64,000 nt of DNA from Salegentibacter sp. (lineage in GTDB: Bacteria; Bacteroidota; Bacteroidia; Flavobacteriales; Flavobacteriaceae): the NCBI GenBank assembly GCA_017795085.1, contig CP051246.1, positions 3,474,514 through 3,538,513 of the forward strand, read 5' to 3'. How positions within the stretch are numbered: the first letter of the stretch is position 1; the number at the start of each line of letters is the position of its first letter. Made by a program: the position numbers and the translations under genes. The notes under the pieces were generated by a model. That model was not told the DNA's origin. It did not search any database and saw only the letters and a program-made list of their open reading frames with translations. Below, one piece after another: positions 53,501 to 60,985 of the stretch.

Positions 53501-53846
53501 GTTGGTCAATATCAGGAGTCAACCTAATGTTCAGTTGCCGTTCATCGGTAATTTCAAATGTTTTTGATTTATAACCAAGGATAGAAACAACCAGACTATT
53601 ACTGGTATTCTTTATTTTAATGGCAAAGTTTCCATCAAAATCGGTTACCACGCCCGTAACTGTTCTTCTTTCGTCATCTTGTTCTATAACAGTTGCCCCT
53701 GGAACCGGCACCTCATTGCTTGCGTCTATTACCGTTCCCCGAATTACTTGTTGTTGGTTTTGCTGTGCCTGAAGCACAGAACCATTTAACAATAGGATAA
53801 TTAAAAATGAGAAACCGTAAATAAATTGGGTAATTTTATGTGTCAT
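50571..53846 (-). CDS. SusC/RagA family TonB-dependent outer-membrane transporter
   Basis: This 1091-residue protein has a signal peptide (to VLQAQ), a carboxypeptidase-regulatory-like domain (VIRGTVIDASNEVPVPGATVI), a linker, and the plug with IDEALQGRMPGVDIVANSGDPGAGMQIRIRG and LIVVDGMPYE. The barrel has SusC repeats and ends RRISLGISTRF with the normal terminal Phe. It would carry TonB-driven import of rhamnogalacturonan oligomers. It follows the 744-residue FAS1 gene by 6 nt. Confidence 0.94.
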   Translation of the reverse strand: MTHKITQFIYGFSFLIILLLNGSVLQAQQNQQQVIRGTVIDASNEVPVPGATVIEQDDERRTVTGVVTDFDGNFAIKIKNTSNSLVVSILGYKSKTFEITDERQLNIRLTPDIDQLDEVMISAQKATETGLLNIADRNRTTSVVTVNASDIETTQAASIDEALQGRMPGVDIVANSGDPGAGMQIRIRGTSSLTGSSNPLIVVDGMPYETEIPDDFNFGSADSQGYAALLNIAPTDIEDISVLKDAAATAMWGARAAAGVLVINTKRGSVGKPKIGYTFRGTYSKLPKTIPMLNGDQYSQLIPEAFMNRTGVPLNTLNNKEFQYDPQEVYFFKNYGNNTNWVDAVTQTGLTGEHNLSLQGGGEKARYFTSVGFYDSKGVTKGTGYQRINGRLNLDYIVSDRISFKTDISYTHSNRDRNYPEINDESLLGEAYVKMPNMSVYEYNEQGELTPNYFTPAQNIQGLYPGTYNPLAMAEYATNEQVVERIVPHFNLKVDLIPNRLISTFDLQFDFNSTKSKSFLPQTATGRPFTETVVNRATDADIDATSVTTKTNIIYTPQLGEDHSLQTILSLQTNDYRYESHNVMTSNTASSNLTDPSVPSRTQNSELDLNASSLQSRNVAGLLNAQYSLLDRYIVNVGVRADGSSKFGPANRYAVFPSVSTRWRVSGEPFMEQYEWIDDLSVRASYGQSGRAPKDDYGYFNNYTNYNTQYLGYNGVYPSNIQLTNLKWETLTGKNLGFNFQMFDRRLMLNVDLYQNTTTDLIFKDLELTSVSGYNNINRNVGTIDNQGWEIGLYTTPLKTDKWKIDFNFNISHNQNVVREISEFFPNESGNVTENGQFKRFLQEDNPFGSFYGYRFKGVYPDLESTQARDENGDVIVGPNGQIVRMRFNYPNTDYVFQPGDAIYEDINNDGNIDSRDVVYLGSSNPKLTGGFGPNITFNDQFKLLMFFTYRFDYDVINGTDMRTTNMYNWDNQSTAVLSRWRNPGDQTDMPRAINGAGYNWLGSDRYVEDASFLRFRSVTFSYNFKDSFLRNLKMDDARIYITADNLFTLTSYLGQDPEVELPGGDPFDISIDYSRTPPTRRISLGISTRF

Positions 53847-53852
53847 ATTTAT

Positions 53853-56087
53853 TTATTCGGTATATGAAAAATAATTGTCTATTAAATGGATTAAAGATCG
53901 GTCAGCAAGGTTATTACTCGCAGAAGGAATAATATCAGCTTGCCGACCATTGCTATCAGTAAAACTCAATTCTCCAGGCACACTTGAAGCAGTAAGGTAT
54001 ATCGGGTTACCAAGATCATCCTTTAACAAGGTTGGGTAATCACCGGTAGTCTTACCGTCATCAGAAATAATTTGCGTGGTAATAATATGGAGTTGGATAA
54101 ATTCTGTAACCATTTGTTGATCTAATATTTCACTTGGATCAAAATCTGGCTCTCCCGTTTCGGTAGCAGGTAAAACCCCGTCGTCTACAGCCTGCTGTAT
54201 AGCATCGTTGTTAGGTATTAAAAAGGTATGTTTGGTACCCAGGGTCACACCGGCAATAGTGCTACCATCCGAATCATAAAGCTGCGAGTTTTGTAAGAAA
54301 TTAAAAAAGTATTCGTATTCGGAATCTGGCTCTTCTGCCAGCTCCTTTATATCAACTCCCGGAGCTTCTTCACTAAATTCCAGTATATTATCGGTAAAAT
54401 ATACCCGGCCATTATTTTGGTCTTCATAACCAGTAATATTCACAACATTCTCCAAGGCTTCATTACCGGCTGCGTACACCGTTCCATTTTCGTATTTAAT
54501 GTATTCCCCAGGTAATTCATTATCCCCTGTACGCACTATTCCGGAACCTGAAAGGTCATTTAACTCCCCGTTTGGGGTAAATATTATATGATTAAATAAA
54601 ACACGGATAATACGTTCTTTTGCCAGGCTACCCCTCACTTCATTCTCATTAATAGGAGAAACATAAACCCATTCTTCACGATCTATATCATAACTATACC
54701 CCAATTCATTGAGTACCTCGTCAGACATCATGAAAAGCGTCCACTGCCTATTTATATTACTAATAAGCCCTCTAAAGTCAGAACCCGTGTCATTTAACGC
54801 CCGTGTCATCAAAGTGTAGTCGGGATCTAAATAAGGCGATGTGTATACACTATAAAAATAATTAGAAGCCTGCACCTTATTGGTTCCATAGAAAAACCCG
54901 TTACTTAACAATTGAGCATCTACCACATCGCTTTCTAAATTAAACCGCGCCTCTTCTTCCAGACCGTTTCTTGTAGATTGATACCTGGAGGGCCATACAG
55001 CACTTGGCCACATATGGGCATTGTATAAATCCTGAAAAATATATAAAGGCAATTGATCCAGGGAGGAATAATGTTTTAGCAAAACGTTATCTATAAACTC
55101 CTGAAAAACCTCATTTTGAGGCACAAACATACTGTAGCCATTAGACTGACCATCATTATAATCCTCTATTAAATAATTTTCATTATTTGGCGAGAATGCT
55201 AAAGCCTGATTGTAGACCTTTACATATACGTCTTCAGAATTACCGGTGAAATTATAATAACTATCTGAGGCTTCTTTATTATATTCATAAGTTATAAGCT
55301 TGTCTTCCATTAAATTATAAAAAAGACTATACTCCTCATTCTCTTCAATATATTGATCTAAATTTACAGGCGGCAAAACCACCTTACTCACCTCGTGTAT
55401 AATTCCATTTTCAGCAACAATATTGGTGTCTACCGCCATAGAATTCATTACATTAAGACTGGTAAGTTCCTGATTAGGATAGAAATAATTATAATCGTAA
55501 GCTCCTAAGCCTCGAGCTCTCATAAACTCTTCAGAAAAATAGCTGATGTATTTATTGTTATTATCTCCCGAAACATAATAGTTTTCTCCCTCAGCATCAG
55601 TATTTCGGTTAGAAGACACTACAACGATTTCGTTACCTTCTATAGTTTTTTTCTGAAAACCATCGTAATAGGCCGTCCTACGCTTAAAGGCTGCATTTTC
55701 CAGCCAACCACCAGAAGGCTGGTAATCTGGCAATCTTTCAGTTCTATAGGCATTATAAACAAGCGCATATTTTACTATTTTTACAGCCATAGTAGAATCG
55801 ACATTATCTACACTTGAAATCCCTTCGTCCTGAAGAAAAGAATTAAAGGCCTCATCATTAGGAGCAAACATAGTCCAATAACCAGATTCTCCCAGAATAT
55901 CTTTATAGCCTGCCTTCGCAATAACCGAAGTTAAAGTGGTAAAATCCCCCCGGCCTTCCAGCACCTGGTAAATTGGATCTTCTAAAGAATCAGGACGATC
56001 ATAATACTCATTGAACTCCTCTTTAGTACATCCCACAAGACTGAAAAAAATCAGAAAAAATAAAAGAATGCGTAAAACTGTTTTCAT
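53853..56087 (-). CDS. Large FAS1 (fasciclin) repeat lipoprotein, first gene of the Sus operon
   Basis: This 744-residue lipoprotein has lipid Cys20 (SLVGCTKEE). Four FAS1-like units can be traced: about 40-235 (FTTLTSVIAKAGYKDILGESGYWTMFAPNDEAFNSFL ... NGIIHEVSKVVL), 245-400 (FYNLMEDKLI ... GYSMFVPQNEVFQEFI), 420-600 (RALNDTGSDFRGL ... WTLFMMSDEVL, NGRVYFTDNILEF) and 610-742 (FFNFLQNSQLYD ... HTFLIPNNDAIQQAV, SLIHLIDNYF). Insertions in units one and two are long. As the first gene of a two-pair Sus operon it is likely the main surface glycan-binding or scaffold protein. Confidence 0.85.
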   Translation of the reverse strand: MKTVLRILLFFLIFFSLVGCTKEEFNEYYDRPDSLEDPIYQVLEGRGDFTTLTSVIAKAGYKDILGESGYWTMFAPNDEAFNSFLQDEGISSVDNVDSTMAVKIVKYALVYNAYRTERLPDYQPSGGWLENAAFKRRTAYYDGFQKKTIEGNEIVVVSSNRNTDAEGENYYVSGDNNNKYISYFSEEFMRARGLGAYDYNYFYPNQELTSLNVMNSMAVDTNIVAENGIIHEVSKVVLPPVNLDQYIEENEEYSLFYNLMEDKLITYEYNKEASDSYYNFTGNSEDVYVKVYNQALAFSPNNENYLIEDYNDGQSNGYSMFVPQNEVFQEFIDNVLLKHYSSLDQLPLYIFQDLYNAHMWPSAVWPSRYQSTRNGLEEEARFNLESDVVDAQLLSNGFFYGTNKVQASNYFYSVYTSPYLDPDYTLMTRALNDTGSDFRGLISNINRQWTLFMMSDEVLNELGYSYDIDREEWVYVSPINENEVRGSLAKERIIRVLFNHIIFTPNGELNDLSGSGIVRTGDNELPGEYIKYENGTVYAAGNEALENVVNITGYEDQNNGRVYFTDNILEFSEEAPGVDIKELAEEPDSEYEYFFNFLQNSQLYDSDGSTIAGVTLGTKHTFLIPNNDAIQQAVDDGVLPATETGEPDFDPSEILDQQMVTEFIQLHIITTQIISDDGKTTGDYPTLLKDDLGNPIYLTASSVPGELSFTDSNGRQADIIPSASNNLADRSLIHLIDNYFSYTE

Positions 56088-56145
56088 TTTTTTGAATATA
56101 AATTGGTAAAAAGCTCTTATTGAATTTTTAATATATAATTAACAA

Positions 56146-56190
56146 CAAACCTAAAAAAACAATAAAGATTAACCTCCCTGTACCATCCTG
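56146..56190 (-). promoter_or_regulatory. CAGG-N6-CAGG box, site 5, with clear -7 box (Sus/FAS1 operon)
   Basis: Minus strand CAGGATGGTACAGGGAGG starts at 56190; the two CAGG start 10 bp apart. Exactly 23 nt after the second lies TAGGTTTG (56153-56146), a perfect TAnnTTTG. The -33 position reads GAGG. The predicted leader to ATG 56087 is about 50 nt. Confidence 0.7.
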
Positions 56191-56399
56191 CTTTTATCTA
56201 AAAAAAATATTTATTCTTTATTTTTTTAGCAAAAAACATATCAAAATCAACAAATACGATTAAAAAAAACTAAAAAATAATTTAAAATATTTTCACAAAA
56301 AGAAGATGAAGTCAATATTTATAACATCAATATAAAAGAGAAGGAAAACCCGTATATCTTATTTTTTTGTTAATATATTTTCTGAATTATAGCTTGTAA

Positions 56400-56418
56400 A
56401 TACTCGTAAAACGAGTAT
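56400..56418. promoter_or_regulatory. Perfect palindrome, candidate operator
   Basis: ATACTCGT (56400-56407) and ACGAGTAT (56411-56418) are exact reverse complements around AAA. The GC-bearing arms stand out in AT-rich DNA. Size and symmetry suit a dimeric GntR- or LacI-type repressor. It lies between the divergent operons. Confidence 0.5.
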
Positions 56419-56524
56419 AATCTGGGCATATTTAAAAACAACAATAACCTAGCTTGAGCCATATAAAAAACCTATAACTGAAAACCGTATGCTTATATTT
56501 TTCAGAAAACAAAAATCACCTACC

Positions 56525-56568
56525 ATAACAGTACAGGACACTCAATATATTTCAATATTTTATATTTA
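56525..56568 (+). promoter_or_regulatory. Degenerate CAGG box, site 6, upstream of the esterase/GH2 operon
   Basis: CATAACAGTACAGGAC (56524-56539) keeps the second CAGG (56534-56537) with a weak first half. TATATTTA (56561-56568), one mismatch from TAnnTTTG, follows after exactly 23 nt. The leader to ATG 56798 would be over 200 nt, and AT-rich context makes chance matches likely. Confidence 0.35.
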
Positions 56569-56797
56569 AATTTAATTTATACTTTATGTCCTTTTTCAAA
56601 AAACATCTTTTTACCAAAATCAGGATTAAAGGCTGCACCCTTATAATTTATTCTCCCAAAGTTGAGAATCCTGTAACTGTTCACTTTGCAAAGAAAAACA
56701 CATCTGAACCTATTTTTTTTTATAAATAAGGACTCCCGGCCTCTCCATTCTGTATAAACAACCAACCCGGGGATGTATTTACTAAGTTTTTAACGTC

Positions 56798-58099
56798 ATG
56801 AAAAAAAACCTCCTTACTTTATTCATTCTTTTCTTCATTTTACAACTAGCTACAGGCCAAAACCAGAAGGAATTTATTTTTAATTTTGGTACAGAAAATA
56901 CAGAGACTCCAGGTATATCTATTGATTCTCCACTATGCATGGACAAAGCCAATTCTTATGGCTTTGATTTTGGAACTTCAGAAAATGTTCAGTTGCAAAC
57001 GCAAAGTTTTACTTCAGAGAAACCCGTCTACTTTTCTATAAATATCCCTGAAGGAAACTACAAAATAGAAGTTGTATTGGGTTCAGGTAAAAAAACTTCA
57101 GAAACAACCATAAAAGCAGAATCCAAAAGAATTTTCCGAGATAGAATTCAGGTAAAAAAAGGAAAAAAAAAGACAGAAACTTTCATCGTAAATGTCCGAA
57201 ACCCCGAAATAAAAGATGGACGAACCGTAAGTCTTAAAAACCGAGAGTTAGACGATTTGAATTGGGATAACAAACTAACGCTGGAATTTTTGGGAGATGT
57301 TGCTGTTCAAAAGATTTGTATTAGCCCGGAAAATAAGGTGAAAACTATTTACCTTGCAGGAGACTCGACTATGACAGATCAGGATTTGGAACCCTGGGCC
57401 TCCTGGGGACAGCTAGTAACACAATATTTTAATAATAGTGTAGCCATCGCCAATCATGCTTTTTCAGGTGCCTCTCTGGCTTCTTTTAAAGGTAGAAAAC
57501 GCCTCGAAAAAATAAAAAAACAAATAAAATCAGGAGACTATCTCGTTATTGGCTTTGCCCATAACGATGAGAAAAGAACGGGAGAAGGTATTGGCCCCTG
57601 GGAATCCTATACCACACTTTTAAGAGCGTTTATTTTGGCCGCCACAAACAAAGGAGCCGAACCTATTTTAGTTACTCCGGCTCAAAGAAGGCTTTTTAAC
57701 GAAAATGGAAAGCTAATCCCCACTCACGGGGATTATCCCGCAGCCATAAGAAAAGTTGCCCACGATATGGAAGTGCCGCTTATTGACCTGACTGAAATGA
57801 CCACAAAAATGTACGAAAGCTGGGGAAGGGAACAATCAAAAAAAGCCTTTGTTCAATATCCCCCAAACACATTTCCCGGTCAAATAAAAGAATTAAAGGA
57901 TAACACACATTTTAATAATTTTGGAGCTAACGAAATTGCCCTGGCATTTATTCAGGGATTGCGTGAGAAGAATTTATTACTTTCGGAGCACCTCAATAAA
58001 GACACCCCTATATATAATCCCGAAGATCCAAATAAACCCTCAAGCTGGAAAATACCCTTAAGCTCCCGCTTTGAAAATACTAAACCCGATGGAAATTAA
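56798..58099 (+). CDS. CE12-like rhamnogalacturonan acetylesterase with N-terminal beta domain
   Basis: This 433-residue secreted protein has a signal peptide (to ATGQ, residue 20), an N-terminal beta-sandwich (about 25-178, FIFNFGTENTETPG, like domains often attached to pectin esterases) and an SGNH hydrolase domain (183-405). The catalytic set is complete: Ser190 in AGDST, Asn256 in AHND, Asp368 and His371 in DNTHFNNFGA. It should remove acetyl groups from galacturonate in RG-I so that the lyase and hydrolases can act. It is the first gene of the plus-strand operon; its end overlaps the GH2 gene by 11 nt. Confidence 0.88.
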   Translation: MKKNLLTLFILFFILQLATGQNQKEFIFNFGTENTETPGISIDSPLCMDKANSYGFDFGTSENVQLQTQSFTSEKPVYFSINIPEGNYKIEVVLGSGKKTSETTIKAESKRIFRDRIQVKKGKKKTETFIVNVRNPEIKDGRTVSLKNRELDDLNWDNKLTLEFLGDVAVQKICISPENKVKTIYLAGDSTMTDQDLEPWASWGQLVTQYFNNSVAIANHAFSGASLASFKGRKRLEKIKKQIKSGDYLVIGFAHNDEKRTGEGIGPWESYTTLLRAFILAATNKGAEPILVTPAQRRLFNENGKLIPTHGDYPAAIRKVAHDMEVPLIDLTEMTTKMYESWGREQSKKAFVQYPPNTFPGQIKELKDNTHFNNFGANEIALAFIQGLREKNLLLSEHLNKDTPIYNPEDPNKPSSWKIPLSSRFENTKPDGN

Positions 58100-60974
58100 A
58101 TTTACGAAAGAAAAACAAGCCTATTTTAGACTTCTAAACTGCTTAATCCTAATATTACTACTCCCAAATCTTAAGGCCCAAGAAACCGAGAAAATATACC
58201 TCTCCGGCAAGAGCTTTGAAGAACCCGTGGAGTGGGATTTCAAGGTAACTGATGGCCGAAACAGTGATTCCTGGAGCTCTATTAATGTCCCATCCCAGTG
58301 GGAAGTAGAAGGCTTTGGCACCTATACTTATGGAAGATGGTATAAAGAGCTGGATTTAGAGGAACCGAGCAAAGAAGAAGGCTTTTATAAGTATAAATTT
58401 GAACTGGATGAAAATCATAAGAACAAATCAATCAACATCATCTTTGAAGGAGTGATGACCGATACCGAAGTGAAGGTAAACGGGAAAGTTGTCGGCCCAA
58501 AACACCAGGGCGGTTTTTATCAATTTGAATATGATATTACCGAGTTCTTAAACTACGGTGAAGAGAACCTGTTGGAAGTTCACGTATGGAAGCATTCTGA
58601 AAACCCTACGGTTAACAATGCAGAGCGCAAAGCCGACTGGTGGCTTTTTGGCGGAATTTACCGCCCGGTTTGGCTTGAAATTAAACCTACTACTCATATT
58701 GAACATTTTGCTGTAGATGCCAAAATGGATGGGAAGCTTACTGCTGACTTAAACCTTAAAAACATTCCAAAGAATACAGAAATCGAAGCCACGATTGTAC
58801 CAGTTGGAGAAGAAAACAAAAACTTTAAGAGTTTTCGTTTTCCAATAAAAAAGGGAGAAGATTCAAAACAAATTAAGGCTAAATGGAAAGGTGTAAAAAC
58901 TTGGGATCCGGAAAATCCGAATTTATATGAGCTACAACTTAAGCTTATTCAAAACGGAGAAACCCTTCACGAAACCTCAAACCGTATTGGTTTCAGAACT
59001 ATAGAATTCCATAAAAAAGATGGGATTTATGTAAATGGCAAGAAAATATTGATGAAAGGGGTTAACCGCCATACCTTATGGCCAGAATCGGGTAGAAGCA
59101 CCAGTAAACGTATCAGTATAATGGATGTAAACCTTATTAAAGATATGAACATGAACGCCGTGCGTTTTCATTACCCTGCCGATAAACATTTTATGGAGGT
59201 TTGTGACTCTTTGGGACTTTTTGTCCTAAATGAACTGGCTGGTTGGCAAAACCCGTATAACACTGAAACCGGTAAACAACTGGTTAAAGAAACCGTACAA
59301 CGCGATGTAAACAGTCCTTCGGTAATTATTTGGGACCAGGGCAATGAAGGGGGTTGGAATTATGAACTGGATGATGTTTTTCATCAATACGACCCTCAAA
59401 AGCGAATTGTAATTCATCCCTGGGCCGATTTTAATGGTTGGGACACCCACCACTACCCCACTTATCAAACCGGGGTTCACCGTTTTGGTGCGGGAGAAAA
59501 TGTATTTTTCCCCACTGAATTTATGCACGGCACCTACGATAATGGCCACGGTTCAGGTTTAGACGATTTTTGGAATAAATACAAGGAAAGCCCGCTATTT
59601 GCTGGCGGATTTATTTGGGATTTTAGCGATAATGCCGTATTGCGCAGTGATTGGGACGGTGAAAGAAAATACGATTCTAAAGGAAACCTTGCTGCTGACG
59701 GGATTTTAGGGCCACATCGCCAAAAAGAAGGAAGCTTTTATACCATCAAAGAAGTTTGGGCGCCTATTCAATTTGAACCGCGCATGATTACAAAGACTTT
59801 TGACGGCTCATTTTTAGTCGAGAACGACTTTCTTTTTAGCGACCTGAATTCTGCAAAAATGGAGTACCGGGTAATGAAAGCTCCGGGAGATGTTATGTAC
59901 AGCGATTCAGAAGCTACCGAAATTACTTCAGGTGAAATAAATTTACCTGATGCCGAACCGGGAGAAACACGCAAAGTTAAGTTTGAACCGGGTGAGGAGT
60001 TCTTTGAAGGTGACTGGCTTGAAATTACGGCCTGGGACCAACACGAAAGAGAGATTTACACTTGGACCTGGCCTATTCACCGCGCCGATTATTTTGCCGA
60101 TAAGTTTCTACTTAAAAAAGAGAATAACCAAAAAGCCTCTGTGAAAGAAAGCGGCAATACTTTTATCCTTTCCGGGGGAGAAATTGAAGTGCATTTTGAT
60201 AAAAATTCAGGGCTTATCACATCTGTTTCCAACGGAAAAAATAATATCCCATTTCAAAACGGGCCTCGCCCTATAGGAATGAAAACTGAATTCCAACATG
60301 CTGAAATTAGCCAGGAGGATAACAAAGCTATCCTTAAGGCGAATTACGGCGGAGGAATTGACGATATTATCTGGACGATGCACCCCGATGGCCGACTACA
60401 TATGGAAATGACCACTTTAAACAGGGCTCGTGGTGGTGACGGATTTGACGGTGCTTTCTATGAAGGTAATATTGATAAATTTGGAATTACTTTCGATTTT
60501 CCTGAAGAAGGTGTTGAAGGTTTTAAATGGTTTGGAAAAGGGCCTTACCACGTTTGGAAAAACCGTTTAAAAGGTACCGAATATTCGATCTGGCAAAAAG
60601 ATTATAATAATACGATTACGGGAGAAAGTTATGAAAACCTCATCTATCCAGAATTTAAAGGTTATCATGCTAACTTTTTAGCCGGATTTTTAGATGCCGG
60701 CAACAACAGTTTCAGAGTGTTTAGTGAAAACGACAAAATGTTCATGCGTTTGTTTACGCCTGCCGAGCCAAAACACGCAGTTTCCAATGTACATCCGCAA
60801 CCCGAATTTCCAGAAGGTGATATTTCCTTTATGTATGAAATCCCCGCTATGAGGGCATTTAAACCCTTATCGCACCAGGGACCCAGCAGCCAGCCCACCA
60901 ATATCCGGATTAAAAGCGGAGATGATGGCATTACGATGAACTTATGGTTTGACTTTAGAGACATTCAGCAATAA
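58089..60974 (+). CDS. GH2 beta-galactosidase-like enzyme
   Basis: This 961-residue secreted enzyme (signal peptide ending LPNLKAQ) has GH2 domain order: N-terminal jelly roll (WEVEGFGTYTYGRW; GVMTDTEVKVNGK), an Ig-like domain, and a TIM barrel with the acid/base Glu420 in WDQGNEGG and nucleophile Glu477 in FPTEFMHG. C-terminal domains include the beta-galactosidase small-chain type (WFGKGPYHVWKNRLKGTEYS). It likely removes beta-galactose from RG-I side chains; other GH2 activities are possible. ATG 58089 is chosen over TTG 58071 and overlaps the upstream stop by 11 nt. Confidence 0.9.
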   Translation: MEIKFTKEKQAYFRLLNCLILILLLPNLKAQETEKIYLSGKSFEEPVEWDFKVTDGRNSDSWSSINVPSQWEVEGFGTYTYGRWYKELDLEEPSKEEGFYKYKFELDENHKNKSINIIFEGVMTDTEVKVNGKVVGPKHQGGFYQFEYDITEFLNYGEENLLEVHVWKHSENPTVNNAERKADWWLFGGIYRPVWLEIKPTTHIEHFAVDAKMDGKLTADLNLKNIPKNTEIEATIVPVGEENKNFKSFRFPIKKGEDSKQIKAKWKGVKTWDPENPNLYELQLKLIQNGETLHETSNRIGFRTIEFHKKDGIYVNGKKILMKGVNRHTLWPESGRSTSKRISIMDVNLIKDMNMNAVRFHYPADKHFMEVCDSLGLFVLNELAGWQNPYNTETGKQLVKETVQRDVNSPSVIIWDQGNEGGWNYELDDVFHQYDPQKRIVIHPWADFNGWDTHHYPTYQTGVHRFGAGENVFFPTEFMHGTYDNGHGSGLDDFWNKYKESPLFAGGFIWDFSDNAVLRSDWDGERKYDSKGNLAADGILGPHRQKEGSFYTIKEVWAPIQFEPRMITKTFDGSFLVENDFLFSDLNSAKMEYRVMKAPGDVMYSDSEATEITSGEINLPDAEPGETRKVKFEPGEEFFEGDWLEITAWDQHEREIYTWTWPIHRADYFADKFLLKKENNQKASVKESGNTFILSGGEIEVHFDKNSGLITSVSNGKNNIPFQNGPRPIGMKTEFQHAEISQEDNKAILKANYGGGIDDIIWTMHPDGRLHMEMTTLNRARGGDGFDGAFYEGNIDKFGITFDFPEEGVEGFKWFGKGPYHVWKNRLKGTEYSIWQKDYNNTITGESYENLIYPEFKGYHANFLAGFLDAGNNSFRVFSENDKMFMRLFTPAEPKHAVSNVHPQPEFPEGDISFMYEIPAMRAFKPLSHQGPSSQPTNIRIKSGDDGITMNLWFDFRDIQQ

Positions 60975-60985
60975 AAACTGCAAAA

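Larger units (their letters stand above)
56088..56797. other. 710-nt divergent regulatory region between the Sus operon and the esterase/GH2 operon
   Basis: This very AT-rich region separates the divergent operons. It holds the site 5 box for the Sus operon (56146-56190), a perfect 19-bp palindrome (56400-56418) and the weaker site 6 (56525-56568). A 62-codon minus-strand frame at 56577-56765 has no family resemblance and is not called. No RNA gene was recognised. Confidence 0.6.

Noticed and set aside
56577..56765. 62-codon minus-strand frame in the divergent regulatory region
   Set aside because: It has no family resemblance, signal or promoter, lies in very AT-rich DNA, and sits where the leader of the plus-strand operon would be.
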